In this document: one piece after another, positions 17,038-25,781 of the stretch | How the letters are laid out: each line of letters begins with the position of its first letter | Position numbering within the stretch: position 1 is the stretch's first letter | DNA from: GCA-2401155 sp045047085 | GTDB lineage: Bacteria; Pseudomonadota; Alphaproteobacteria; Rhizobiales; Rhizobiaceae | Direction: 5' to 3' | DNA length: 64,000 bases | Assembly (NCBI GenBank): GCA_045047085.1 | Contig: JASFYT010000034.1 | Coordinates: 1-64,000 of the forward strand | Made by a program: the position numbers and the translations under genes | Notes under the pieces: generated by a model | Seen by the model: the letters and a program-made list of their open reading frames with translations, nothing else | Told to the model about the DNA's origin: nothing | Database searches by the model: none

Positions 17038-17733
17038 TTAGTGCAAATCCATCATTTCTTTTAACTCGCCGCTGCTGACCACATGACAGTAAATCATATT
17101 CATAATCTCCAGTTCCCTTTCATGCAGCTCATCGCTTCCGGCGGCACAACAATCTTCAACCACCACCACGTTAAAACTCTCATCAGCCAAACTTCTCACC
17201 GTTGATGAGATGCATTGGTCTGTGAAAATTCCGCAACATATGACGTTTTTGATACCCAAATTGTGCAGGATCAATCTTAGATTGGTTCCTGTCAGCGCAG
17301 AATCTGTTGTTTTGGTTACGATAATTTCATCCCCCACCGGAGAAAGATCAGGCACCAATTGCGATGGTTTCAGGTTTTTCGGCAACAACAAATTATTCCA
17401 TCCGGGCATTTTCTGACTGAGCGAACGGTCTCGCCCATCATCTGTGTGGCATGCAATGCGGGCAAATATGCATTCAACTCTGGCGTCGCGAAACAGCTTC
17501 AACAGCTCGGCAGTCCTGGGGATCACCTGCCTGTTCATACGATCATGAAATGGCGTCCATGCATCATATTCCACACGCGCATCATTTGACAGACCGCTTG
17601 TATCCGGACGCTCCAGATAGGTGTTTTGCACGTCAATGACCAAGAGTGCGGTTTCCGCAGGCTTGAGATCAAGATCATCTGGCTCGGGCGCATTTCGATA
17701 GTAAATCGAGCGATAGGCTGTTTTCCAATTCAT
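17038..17733 (-). CDS. Cysteine hydrolase, isochorismatase-like family
   Basis: A 231-residue member of the isochorismatase-like superfamily. The catalytic triad is visible: Asp34 in LLVIDVQNTYL, Lys in VTKTTDSALTGTNL, and Cys in CGIFTDQCISSTVRSL. Members hydrolyse amides or related bonds (nicotinamidase, N-carbamoylsarcosine amidase, biuret hydrolase, ureidoacrylate hydrolase). It follows the small dehydratase subunit by 18 bp, so it is in the dehydratase operon. A role in releasing the dehydratase substrate from an amide precursor is possible but speculative. Confidence 0.82.
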   Translation of the reverse strand: MNWKTAYRSIYYRNAPEPDDLDLKPAETALLVIDVQNTYLERPDTSGLSNDARVEYDAWTPFHDRMNRQVIPRTAELLKLFRDARVECIFARIACHTDDGRDRSLSQKMPGWNNLLLPKNLKPSQLVPDLSPVGDEIIVTKTTDSALTGTNLRLILHNLGIKNVICCGIFTDQCISSTVRSLADESFNVVVVEDCCAAGSDELHERELEIMNMIYCHVVSSGELKEMMDLH

Positions 17734-17751
17734 CAGGAGATTCCGTTTCGG

Positions 17752-18180
17752 TTAGTATCTGGTGGTGAACAAACCGCGTTGTTCATAAACCTCGGCGGCC
17801 TCTTCAATGAACTCAGCCATCCGTTCTGCCTGATAGGTAGTCCTTAATTTCTCAGATATCTCCAACAATACAGATTTGTCTTTTGCCCGGCCGGGTCTCA
17901 AAAACTCATAAATTTCCATCAAATAATCTTGCGGAATATTCGTAAGCTCAGAGGCACGATTAAAATTATCTCCAAGTTTTGGTCGATTGCAATCACGTGC
18001 TATATCCGCCTGCATCTCCAAAGCTTGACTGGTGATCCGGAAATCATCCATGACTACATCCCCACGCTCAACAGCGGCAAGATCAAGTTCACCGAGCTGT
18101 TTTCCTCGCTGGCCCAGAACAAGATCGGGGCGATTTTCCGCCAATGGGTAATCCTTGGCACCAAGCCTATTATTGTCCAA
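17752..18180 (-). CDS. B12-dependent diol/glycerol dehydratase, small subunit
   Basis: A 142-residue protein matching PduE/DhaB3-type small subunits. It has an N-terminal DYPLAENRPDLVL segment, the central DDFRITSQALEMQADIARDCNRPKLGDNFNRASELT block (family: lRiT...L..QA.iA...gr..l..NF.RAaEL), and LMEIYEFLRPGRA. It caps the alpha-beta units of the adenosylcobalamin-dependent dehydratase. It overlaps the end of the fused large-medium gene by 11 bp, consistent with translational coupling. Confidence 0.93.
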   Translation of the reverse strand: MDNNRLGAKDYPLAENRPDLVLGQRGKQLGELDLAAVERGDVVMDDFRITSQALEMQADIARDCNRPKLGDNFNRASELTNIPQDYLMEIYEFLRPGRAKDKSVLLEISEKLRTTYQAERMAEFIEEAAEVYEQRGLFTTRY

Positions 18181-20458
18181 TATTGTTCTCCAAAAATTTA
18201 ATTTCGATTTCTTCGGGTGTGCGATCTTCCCCCGTCAAAGAGGTTTCAATTGCATAAATCAAGGCAACACGGGCGTGAAACCTTGCGCCCAGCGCTTCCC
18301 CGCGCGTTGGAACGACAACAGGTTCCGGCAAGGTGTCGTTGGCGTAATCACCTGCATTTTCTCCAAGTTTTCGATAATGTTCCAACCGGGTAATTGGAGC
18401 GTTAGAGAACAGCTCCAGATTATTGTGCGGCAAACGATCAATGTGATGGATCACAGCGGTTCCTTTTGCCTGAATGCCAATTCCGATCCCCGATCCTGCC
18501 ATGCTTGCGGCACTCAGCCCCAAAAACGAAGTATCCGCGGTATGGTGAAAACGAACGATTCGGGCATGGCATCCCTTGGCCTCAATTCCGCTAATCAATT
18601 CGCGCAAAACCTGTGCAAGGGAATGATCCGCAAGCGTACGAAAAAGTTTCAAACCAAAGGCCGGGCTAATGCCGATGACAATTTCATCGCTCTGACTGCC
18701 GCGTTCTGCCTGACCAATTTTTTTATAAGCAATTTGAGTGGATTCTTTTGGTTCGAAAGATTGCTCCACATGGAGAACAGCATCACGATTGAGTTGATCG
18801 CGTATATTGATGATTTCGTTGCGGCGTTGTTCTGACAACTGATAGCCTGTGCCGGGGCCGCTGTAATTATTGGGATCATTGATGGCAGAAATTACCTGAC
18901 CATTTCGGATGATTGCGGATGTTTGCAGGTAATCGCCCGATACCCGGAGCTTCACCAAAGACAACAAATGTTCAGCCTCCTTTGTAAACCCGCGTGCGGC
19001 CAGTGCTTTGATTACATCAACAACATTTATGCCACGATCCTTGATCTTGTCGCTGATGATTGCGACCTCTCGGGGCATGTAACTATCAGTCTCGTCCGAC
19101 CCGGAAGCGGCCACCACGCTGCTTTTCATCGCGGCAGTTGGCGATCCCAAATCCAGTTCCTCAAATACCGCAGACAAAACATCAATGGCGCGACTGCGCA
19201 GATCAAGAATTTCAGTCTCGCCAATGGGGGTGAGACCACCATCAGCTTCAAAGTCACGTTGGAGAACCAGAAAATCTTCCATCTCTTCCCCGTTGAAGAG
19301 CGAAGCATTGAAAGAATTATCATATTTCAATATTGTGCCAAATCCTGAGCAAATGAAATCTGACCCTGCCATCAGGTAGGGAAGAATTTTGGCTCCTATG
19401 CGAATTTCAGATTCGGAACTTCTTGCGTCATTACCGGAAGCACACTCTAAATCCAGCCAGACAGCGATGAGGTTTTCCGCTAGCAATTCACGCACCCCGC
19501 CAGCAATACTGGCTGCAAGCGGAGCGCCATCAATTCCGCCATTTTGAGTGCCCTGCGCACCCATGGCGCGCTGCATGCACAAACAACGCGCCTCAAGATA
19601 AAGCAGAGATTTGGATTCATGAAACCCCATCAACAGTTCAGACCCTGCACCTGACGTGCAGCGCATTTTGATCCCGCGCGAAGCGTAAGCCGTTGTTAAA
19701 AATGCTTTGGACCACGGCGTATCATCCCCATCGATAAAAGCTTTCTCGGTGCCATACACGGAAACAGTTTCTGCGTATGAGGTAAATCCCGCCATGCCAA
19801 TTTGAAGCTCTTCAGCTTCTTCACTAGAACATTGAAACAAGGTTCCCCAGCGACCAACCGCAGCCCCCACACAGCAGGCCAATGCATTCGACCATGCATT
19901 ACGCGACACACGCATGGTGGTCTCAATTTCATCAAATCCAAATGCAACCGCCGTAGCCGCATCAGCTACCAACTGCAGCGGATCATCCTTGGCGTTTGTG
20001 ACATGTCCCTGATTTCCAGGCGTCTTGCGAGCACGCATTTTTGAATAGGCAAAGGTCAACTCCATGGCGGTTAAGTGGGCAACCACTTCTGTCAATTTTG
20101 CTGGTGTCATCCCATGCGCAAGCTTAACCAGATCAGCGCGCGGTACATGCATATCAACAAGCATACGGGCAACTTCCTGCGAAGGCATTGCCATCATTGC
20201 AACGGTTGTTTCAGCATCGAGATGATGCCGGGCAATGAACAAATCGATCATATCGAAGTCTGCCTCCGCCACCCCGTCCATCGATACAACTCGACCGTCG
20301 TGAACCACGACACCCGGACTAGGGTCACGGGCCCCGTTCATTGCCGAAAACCCGTTTTCGGGATCATCAACGGCAAAATTATCGAGCCGCAAAGGTCGGT
20401 CGTCCCATTGAGAAAACCGTCTCCACCTATTGGGTTTTTGTGACATTGACTGGTCCAT
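18170..20458 (-). CDS. B12-dependent diol/glycerol dehydratase, fused large and medium subunits
   Basis: About 762 residues. Residues up to ~545 are the TIM-barrel large subunit (PduC-like) and the rest is the medium subunit (PduD-like: DEIVIGISPAFGLKLFRTLADHSLAQVLRELISGIE...HHTADTSFLG). Substrate and metal ligands known from diol dehydratase are kept: His in HVTNAKDDP, Glu in FDEIETT, Glu in YAETVSVYG, Gln in GTQNGG, Asp in ECASGNDA, Ser in DFICSGFG. It converts 1,2-diols or glycerol to aldehydes by a radical mechanism. Large/medium fusion is known in mycobacteria-like enzymes. The start at 20458 has GAGAGGG before it; an ATG at 20476 is also possible. No reactivase gene is in the window. 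Confidence 0.93.
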   Translation of the reverse strand: MDQSMSQKPNRWRRFSQWDDRPLRLDNFAVDDPENGFSAMNGARDPSPGVVVHDGRVVSMDGVAEADFDMIDLFIARHHLDAETTVAMMAMPSQEVARMLVDMHVPRADLVKLAHGMTPAKLTEVVAHLTAMELTFAYSKMRARKTPGNQGHVTNAKDDPLQLVADAATAVAFGFDEIETTMRVSRNAWSNALACCVGAAVGRWGTLFQCSSEEAEELQIGMAGFTSYAETVSVYGTEKAFIDGDDTPWSKAFLTTAYASRGIKMRCTSGAGSELLMGFHESKSLLYLEARCLCMQRAMGAQGTQNGGIDGAPLAASIAGGVRELLAENLIAVWLDLECASGNDARSSESEIRIGAKILPYLMAGSDFICSGFGTILKYDNSFNASLFNGEEMEDFLVLQRDFEADGGLTPIGETEILDLRSRAIDVLSAVFEELDLGSPTAAMKSSVVAASGSDETDSYMPREVAIISDKIKDRGINVVDVIKALAARGFTKEAEHLLSLVKLRVSGDYLQTSAIIRNGQVISAINDPNNYSGPGTGYQLSEQRRNEIINIRDQLNRDAVLHVEQSFEPKESTQIAYKKIGQAERGSQSDEIVIGISPAFGLKLFRTLADHSLAQVLRELISGIEAKGCHARIVRFHHTADTSFLGLSAASMAGSGIGIGIQAKGTAVIHHIDRLPHNNLELFSNAPITRLEHYRKLGENAGDYANDTLPEPVVVPTRGEALGARFHARVALIYAIETSLTGEDRTPEEIEIKFLENNIGQ

Positions 20459-20698
20459 TCTACGCCCTCTCGACATCCAAATTTTATCGCCAGAATGTCG
20501 TCAACATTTTATAATCGTCAAGGAATTTTTTATTTCGAGCCATTCTCGATGATCTTTTGGCCACAAAACAAATGCTTGATTTTTCGGTAAATACACTTGT
20601 AAAAGCGGAGATATAACGCGTTTGTAATTTTTCCTGTGCAAAAAATATCCTCAAAATATTAGGCAGAAATACCTCAAAAAAATAAATGGAAACCAACT

Positions 20699-22174
20699 AT
20701 GAAATCTGAATTATTCATCAATGGATCATGGGTCGCGGCGCATTCGGGCAAAAAATTCGAAGTGGTCGACCCGGCAACAGAACAAGTGTTCCATCATGTT
20801 TCTTCGGCAGGAAAAAAAGATATCGACGACGCGGTTTTGGCCGCGCGTCGGGCATTTGATACGGGGCCATGGCCAAAAATGAATGGCACAGAACGGGCAG
20901 TGATTCTTCGAAAAATGGCTGACGAAATTGAAGCCCGAACTTTAGAGCTGGCGCAACTGGAAGTTCGAAACAATGGCAAGCCACTGGCGGAAGCAATTTG
21001 GGATATTGAAGATACAGTCGGTTGTTTTGCATTTTATGCAAATTTGGCGGAAGAGCATCACAGTATTCAAGATGAAAAAATCAAACTAGACGATGACCGA
21101 TTCACTAGCATTGTTGTGAAAGAACCCGTCGGTGTTGTCGGGGCAATTATTCCGTGGAATTTTCCAATGTTGATGGCTGCCTGGAAGATCGCGCCTGCTC
21201 TTGCTGCTGGCTGCACAATTATTCTCAAGCCCTCTGAAGTGACGCCATTAACTGCCCTTGAATTGGGCGAAATTGCCCAAAAATCGGGCCTGCCCGACGG
21301 CGTACTGAACATTGTTACAGGCTTTGGTCCCACCGCGGGGCAGCCTCTTTGCGAACACCCCGGCGTCGATAAACTTGCGTTCACCGGCTCTGTTTTAACC
21401 GGTTCACGCATCATGCAAACGGCGGCAAAAGACATCAAAAACCTGTCGTTGGAACTTGGTGGAAAATCGCCTTTTGTTATTTTTGGTGACGCTAATATCG
21501 ACGACGCAGTCGAGTGGATAATGTTCGGAATTTTCTGGAATCAGGGGGAAGTATGCTCCGCCACATCGCGCGTTCTGGTGGAACAATCAATCTACGAACC
21601 ACTGCTTGAACGTCTGAGCGAAGAGGCAAAAAAAATTACCATCGGCAATGGTGCAGATGAGGGAATTTTACTCGGTCCAATTGTCAATAAAGCCCAGTTT
21701 GAAAAGGTCCTCACACACATAGAAAATGGCAAGAATTCGGGCGCGCGATTGGTCACTGGCGGCGGTCGGGTTGCCGCGATGAACAAGGGCTATTTTATCG
21801 AACCGACAATCTTTGCAGACGTCGAGGAAACTGCTGATATTTGGCGGGAAGAAATTTTCGGGCCGGTGGTCTGTGTCAAATCTTTTGTTACAGAAGAAGA
21901 GGCGATCCGATTGGCCAATGACAGTGACTACGGTCTTGCAGCGGCAGTCATGTCAAAAGATGACGAGCGTTGCGAGCGGGTCGCCCGTGCTTTCCGCGCT
22001 GGCATCGTTTGGATAAATTGCTCACAACCTACCTTTGTCGAGGCCCCTTGGGGAGGTTACAAAAAATCAGGAATCGGTCGCGAATTGGGTCGATGGGGAT
22101 TTGAAAACTATCTGCAAGAAAAGCAAATTACCCGATTTGCCAGCACCAAACCTTGGGGTTGGTATCTCAAATAG
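20699..22174 (+). CDS. NAD(P)-dependent aldehyde dehydrogenase (betaine aldehyde dehydrogenase-like)
   Basis: A 491-residue non-acylating aldehyde dehydrogenase. It has IIPWNFPMLMAAWKIAPALAAGCTIILKPSE, FTGSVLTGSRIM, the general-base Glu in LELGGKSPFVI, the nucleophile in NQGEVCSATSRV, and EEIFGPVVCVKSF. It resembles BetB/GbsA and related amino-aldehyde dehydrogenases, and oxidises an aldehyde to the acid. It is divergent from the dehydratase operon with 240 bp between the starts. It could detoxify aldehyde that escapes the compartment, or oxidise an amino-aldehyde. It has no encapsulation tail. Confidence 0.88.
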   Translation: MKSELFINGSWVAAHSGKKFEVVDPATEQVFHHVSSAGKKDIDDAVLAARRAFDTGPWPKMNGTERAVILRKMADEIEARTLELAQLEVRNNGKPLAEAIWDIEDTVGCFAFYANLAEEHHSIQDEKIKLDDDRFTSIVVKEPVGVVGAIIPWNFPMLMAAWKIAPALAAGCTIILKPSEVTPLTALELGEIAQKSGLPDGVLNIVTGFGPTAGQPLCEHPGVDKLAFTGSVLTGSRIMQTAAKDIKNLSLELGGKSPFVIFGDANIDDAVEWIMFGIFWNQGEVCSATSRVLVEQSIYEPLLERLSEEAKKITIGNGADEGILLGPIVNKAQFEKVLTHIENGKNSGARLVTGGGRVAAMNKGYFIEPTIFADVEETADIWREEIFGPVVCVKSFVTEEEAIRLANDSDYGLAAAVMSKDDERCERVARAFRAGIVWINCSQPTFVEAPWGGYKKSGIGRELGRWGFENYLQEKQITRFASTKPWGWYLK

Positions 22175-22830
22175 ATACCACATATCCCGTTTTTCAAGGC
22201 AAAAACCCTGCTCAGATTCGAGCGGCGGATGCTCCATTTTGGCAAACATACAATGCCCAAGCATGCAGTCTCTAGTCGGGCCAATTTAAGAAAGCTGCCC
22301 ATCGCCTCCGTTGTTATGGCTAATTCGACAATGCCCACATCCAACAGTTCGAGGACATATTCCGATTTTCCTTAATTCAGATAGCTGCGAACTTCAAGAA
22401 AGCCATTTGCAAAAACTTCCAACCAAACACAGCAGCAAAATATGAGCCATAGTACATGTTATCCTGATCCATCATTTTTAATATTCAAGAGGCCGTACAA
22501 TACTATATTGCTGCTCACTTTAAATATTCAGAATTTTAATAAACGGATTTCCTCTCCGCCAATCATAAATTATTTGATAGTCACCAACAATATCAACAAG
22601 TTATCGGGGATAGAAAATAACGCCACCCCATGATGCGACCCCAAAAAAGATGGGAACGGGTCTTTAAATCGCTCTCAGCGAACTCCTGTTACCTATCGCA
22701 GGGCCACAGCTTCACCACCCTCAACCGATATTAGCAGCTTTCTCAGGTTGACCACCTTTGGCGAACCTTCGGGCATTCATAGAAATAGCAAGGTCCTTCC
22801 AATGCCTTCAAGGGCATTCTTGAAGCGGCC
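22175..22830. other. Gene-poor region before the IS element
   Basis: No convincing gene is present. It contains the 13-bp tRNA-Ser tail at 22549-22561. The last ~200 bp before the IS3 left end could hold old coding debris, but I could not identify any family in either strand. Confidence 0.45.
22549..22561 (+). repeat. 13-bp copy of tRNA-Ser 3' end (possible attachment site remnant)
   Basis: TTCCTCTCCGCCA matches the last 13 bases of the intact tRNA-Ser (872-884) and of its copy at 3320-3332, in the same orientation. By chance about 0.002 such matches are expected in a window of this size over both strands. It lies just after the BMC/dehydratase block and just before IS debris, so it may be the far boundary of a second inserted segment. 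Confidence 0.5.
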
Positions 22831-22872
22831 TGGACCTGTCGCGGAATTGTGTCGCTCCTTTAACCGCGTATT

Positions 22873-23169
22873 ATGCGCAAAAGGAGACCGACTATGGGAA
22901 CGAGACGCACAGTAGAATTTAGGCAGGAGGCAGTTCGGGTTGCGCTGACGAGTGGCTTGACGCGCAAACAGATAGCATCTGATTTTGGTATTGGGTTTTC
23001 AACGTTGAGCAAGTGGATACAGCAAGACCGGAAAAACACTGAGAAGCCTTCGGCTCAAACTGATCTGGAGCGAGAGATTGCAGAGCTCAAAAAAGAAAAC
23101 CGCCTTCTGCGCGAGGAATGGGACACCCTAAAAAAGGCAACAGTATTCTTCGCGAGCCAAAAGCTATGA
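22873..23169 (+). CDS. IS3-family transposase OrfA
   Basis: A 98-residue protein with the helix-turn-helix of IS3 OrfA (FRQEAVRVALTSGLTRKQIASDFGIGFSTLSKWIQQD) followed by a leucine-zipper-like coiled coil (LEREIAELKKENRLLREEWDTLKKA). It binds the inverted repeats and mediates multimerisation. The frame is intact. Its stop overlaps the start of orfB by a few bases, the arrangement used for programmed frameshifting in IS3 elements. Confidence 0.9.
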   Translation: MRKRRPTMGTRRTVEFRQEAVRVALTSGLTRKQIASDFGIGFSTLSKWIQQDRKNTEKPSAQTDLEREIAELKKENRLLREEWDTLKKATVFFASQKL

Positions 23170-24018
23170 GGTTCCGGTTCGTCGAAGAAAACCGTGACAA
23201 AGTTCTGATGAAACGGTTGTGCAGGATCATGAATGTCACGCGGCTTTCGTGCATTCCGGTCTCGTTCGATCAGCCAAAGCCAACGTAAGGATATGGTGCT
23301 GCTGGCACATATCAGGGAACAGCATCACCTGTCTCTGGGAAGTTATGGCCGCCCCAGGATGACCGAAGAACTGAAGGAACTGGGCTTTAATGTCGGGCAC
23401 CGCCGTGTTGGCAGATTGATGCGCCAGAACGACATATCTGTTGTCAGAACCCGAAAACACAAGGTCACGACGGACAGCAACCACAAATTCAACATAGCAC
23501 TCAACTTGCTAAATCGAGACTTCACGGCAGCAAAGCCCAATCAGAAATGGGTGGTCGATATCAGCTATGTCTGGACGCGGGAGGGCTGATTGTATCTGGC
23601 CGTGGCTCTTGACCTCTATTCAAGGCGCGTGATCGGTTGGGCTGTATCGAACAGAATGAAGAGGGATTTGGCGATTAGAGCATTAGATATGGCCATAGCT
23701 TTGCGTAGACCAGCCAAAGGCTGCATCCATTATTCCGACCGAGGCAGCCAGTATTGTTCTCATGATTATCAGAAGGTTCTGTGTGAACATGGTTTTAAAG
23801 CGTCGATGAGTGGCAAAGGTAATTGCTACGGTAACGCTGCAATGGAAACCTTCTTCAAAACCATCAAAGCAGAATTGATCTGGCGGCATTCATGGCAAAC
23901 ACGCAGAGCCGCTGAGATCGCTATCTTCGAATACATAAATGGCTTCTATAATCCGCGCCGGAGACACTCGGCATTAGGTTGGAAAAGCCCCTTGGCTTTT
24001 GAAAGAATTGCCGCTTAA
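23166..24018 (+). pseudogene. IS3-family transposase OrfB, frameshifted and with a stop
   Basis: The frame opens MRFRFVEENRDKV, the usual OrfB start, but shifts near 23230. It continues as SRGFRAFRSRSISQSQRKDMVLLAHIREQHHLSLGSYG...RVGRLMR up to TREG, where TGA (23587-23589) replaces the expected Trp codon. It then runs to 24018 through the integrase core (VALDLYSRRVIGW, HYSDRGSQYCS, NCYGNAAMETFFKTIKAEL). The DDE residues are still readable, but two lesions make it inactive. Confidence 0.88.
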
Positions 24019-24111
24019 ATGAGAACTCGGAGCGGCACTGAGGCGAGACAGGTCCAATCGTGAACTTGTCACGGTTTGATTTCGTGTTCTTGAATGGAAT
24101 ACTAGCCATCA

Positions 24112-24240
24112 AGGAGAATAACTATGGCACCTCGACACACAACAGAATTTAGACAAGAAGCCGTCCGTATTGCATTGACCAGCGGGTTGAAAGAGCAAAG
24201 CAAGTGAAGTTTGCTTTCGTTGATGAACACCGACACCGCG
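24112..24240 (+). mobile_element. Remnant of a second IS3-type element (internal deletion)
   Basis: From 24124 the sequence encodes MAPRHTTEFRQEAVRIALTSGL, clearly related to the start of OrfA at 22873. After a few codons it jumps to KFAFVDEHRHRV, related to the OrfB start. The rest of orfA is deleted and the orfB part ends after about a dozen codons. The AAGGAGAATAACTATG upstream is an orfA-type ribosome site. It is a different copy from the neighbouring IS. Confidence 0.7.
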
Positions 24241-24452
24241 TTTCTAATGCAAAATTACGCGATTTTAAATTCGGTAAGTGTTTCATAAATCATGTCATCC
24301 ATGGCAAAAAGTGCAGCTTCACGTTCCGCTTCGTCTTGCATAACCAATTCTGATCGAGGCTTCGGGAAACCCTACAATGCCATGTGTTTGTGAAAATCCA
24401 ATTGCATATTCCATAAAACGTATCACTAACAAAATTCAGAAAATATAGCGTT
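24241..24452. other. Debris between IS remnant and polyol operon terminator
   Basis: A minus-strand frame ending at 24255 reads KPRSELVMQDEAEREAALFAMDDMIYETLTEFKIA. This looks like an orphan C-terminal tail of a lost gene, but I do not recognise the family. Nothing else is visible. Confidence 0.35.
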
Positions 24453-24490
24453 AAAGGCCTGCAGCATGCGGAACTTGCCGCAGGCCTTTT
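24453..24490 (-). terminator. Terminator of the polyol operon
   Basis: AAAGGCCTGC (24453-24462) pairs with GCAGGCCTTT (24480-24489), a perfect 10-bp GC-rich stem ending in T-rich sequence on both sides. It lies 22 bp after the rpiB stop, at the end of the long minus-strand operon. It may work in both directions. Confidence 0.75.
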
Positions 24491-24511
24491 AACTCTATGC
24501 TGACGACCACA

Positions 24512-24976
24512 CTAGCTCCGGGCATTATATTTCAGGTCAACCTGATTGATCGCTTCAACATTTCCAGTGGAGCGTCCATTCACATCAAACTCATTGGCAA
24601 GCCAGGAATCAGCAATGGATTTGGCCAGTTCAGCCCCGATCACTCGCGCGCCCATGGTGATAATCTGGGCATTGTTTGAGGTAGCTGCTTTTTCGGCAGA
24701 ATAGGAATCATGTGTAAGCGCAGCACGAATACCCGGCACCTTATTGGCGGCGATACAAACACCAATTCCAGTACCACAACACAATATTGCCCGCTCAAAG
24801 GTTCCGTCCACAATGCCTGAGCAAACGCGGTCTGATAGATCTGCATAAAATTCTGCACCACCACCTGCAGGCCGCGAAAGTTCGACAACCTCAAGTCCTT
24901 CACGAGATTTCAGATACTCAAACAAATCATGTGCCAGAGGTTCGCCTGCACTATCACCTGCAATTGCCAGTTTCAT
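24512..24976 (-). CDS. eryI: RpiB-family isomerase, probable D-erythrulose-4-phosphate isomerase
   Basis: A 154-residue RpiB/LacA-LacB family sugar-phosphate isomerase. It has the N-terminal LAIAGDSAGEPLAHDLFEYL, the catalytic Cys region AILCCGTGIGVCIAANKVPGIRAAL and NNAQIITMGARVIG. Within erythritol operons of Brucella and Sinorhizobium, a RpiB homologue (EryI) performs the last step to D-erythrose-4-phosphate, which enters the pentose phosphate pathway. It is the terminal gene of this operon, 20 bp after the tpiA homologue. General ribose-5-phosphate isomerase activity is the alternative. Confidence 0.88.
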   Translation of the reverse strand: MKLAIAGDSAGEPLAHDLFEYLKSREGLEVVELSRPAGGGAEFYADLSDRVCSGIVDGTFERAILCCGTGIGVCIAANKVPGIRAALTHDSYSAEKAATSNNAQIITMGARVIGAELAKSIADSWLANEFDVNGRSTGNVEAINQVDLKYNARS

Positions 24977-24996
24977 AGTTATATCCTTTTCAATTT

Positions 24997-25767
24997 CTAA
25001 AGTATTGCGGCACAGCGCGCGAGAATTTCAAGATAGCTGTTCACATCCCATGCAGACCGCCCGATAAACAACCCATCGATATAATCGCAGGCTATCAGCT
25101 CCTCGCAATTGTCAATGTTCACACTGCCTCCATAAAGGCAGGGAATTTTTTGCCCCAACATTTGCTTGGCCAGATTGATAATTATTCTGTGTTGTTGGTT
25201 TGCGTATTCTGCATTTGCGGGTATGCCATTCTCTCCAATCGCCCAGACAGGCTCATAGGCGAGCAATATCGGTGCGACTTTTTGTTCACCACTCAAATGT
25301 CCCAAAGCACCTTGTACCTGCGCCAAAAGAACTTCCTCGGTACGGCCTGCTTCACGCTCATCAAGCGTTTCGCCGATGCAAATCAATGGAATCAGGCCGT
25401 GGCGCACCGCCGCTTCTGTCTTAAGTCCGACCGTCTCGTTAGTTTCGCCAAAATGCGCCCGCCGTTCAGAGTGACCGAGTTCTACCAAATCCAGTTCACA
25501 ATCTTTCAGCATTAATGGTGAAATCTCGCCAGTCCACGCGCCACAATCAGCCCAATGCATATTTTGCGCACCCACCTTTACTGAAGTGCTGCGCAACATA
25601 GCCTTTACTTCCCGTGTGGTGGTAAAGGGTGGAACAACAAAACGCTGAATGCGCGAGTCACGAACCTCGTCAGCAACAACCAGGCCACTTGCAAACTCCC
25701 GCGCTTCAGCAAGCGTTTTATTCATTTTCCAACTGGTTCCAATCCAGATATTGATAGATTTGGTCAC
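24997..25767 (-). CDS. eryH: Triosephosphate isomerase homologue of erythritol pathway
   Basis: A 256-residue TIM-family protein. It starts IWIGTSWKMNKTLAEA (family: .G.WKMN), has the catalytic His in ELGHSERRAHFGET and the catalytic Glu in LAYEPVWAIG, and ends IACDYIDGLFIGRSAWD. In erythritol loci the TpiA2/EryH protein isomerises tetrulose phosphate rather than triose phosphate. A second, decayed copy lies at 47052-47451 next to another eryC, so this is the only working copy in the window. Confidence 0.88.
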   Translation of the reverse strand: MTKSINIWIGTSWKMNKTLAEAREFASGLVVADEVRDSRIQRFVVPPFTTTREVKAMLRSTSVKVGAQNMHWADCGAWTGEISPLMLKDCELDLVELGHSERRAHFGETNETVGLKTEAAVRHGLIPLICIGETLDEREAGRTEEVLLAQVQGALGHLSGEQKVAPILLAYEPVWAIGENGIPANAEYANQQHRIIINLAKQMLGQKIPCLYGGSVNIDNCEELIACDYIDGLFIGRSAWDVNSYLEILARCAAIL

Positions 25768-25781
25768 GGTTTATCCTGTCG

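Larger units (their letters stand above)
22831..24056 (+). mobile_element. IS3-family insertion sequence, inactive
   Basis: The element runs from TGGACCTGTC at 22831 to its imperfect inverted copy ending GACAGGTCCA at 24056, 1226 bp, with TG...CA ends as usual for IS3. It contains orfA and orfB. orfB has a frameshift and a nonsense codon, so no full transposase can be made. I see no target-site duplication (left flank GCC, right flank ATC). Confidence 0.85.

Noticed and set aside
22442..22633. Small protein-coding gene in the region before the IS element
   Set aside because: The 63-codon frame has low-complexity AT-rich content, spans the tRNA-tail remnant and matches no family that I know.
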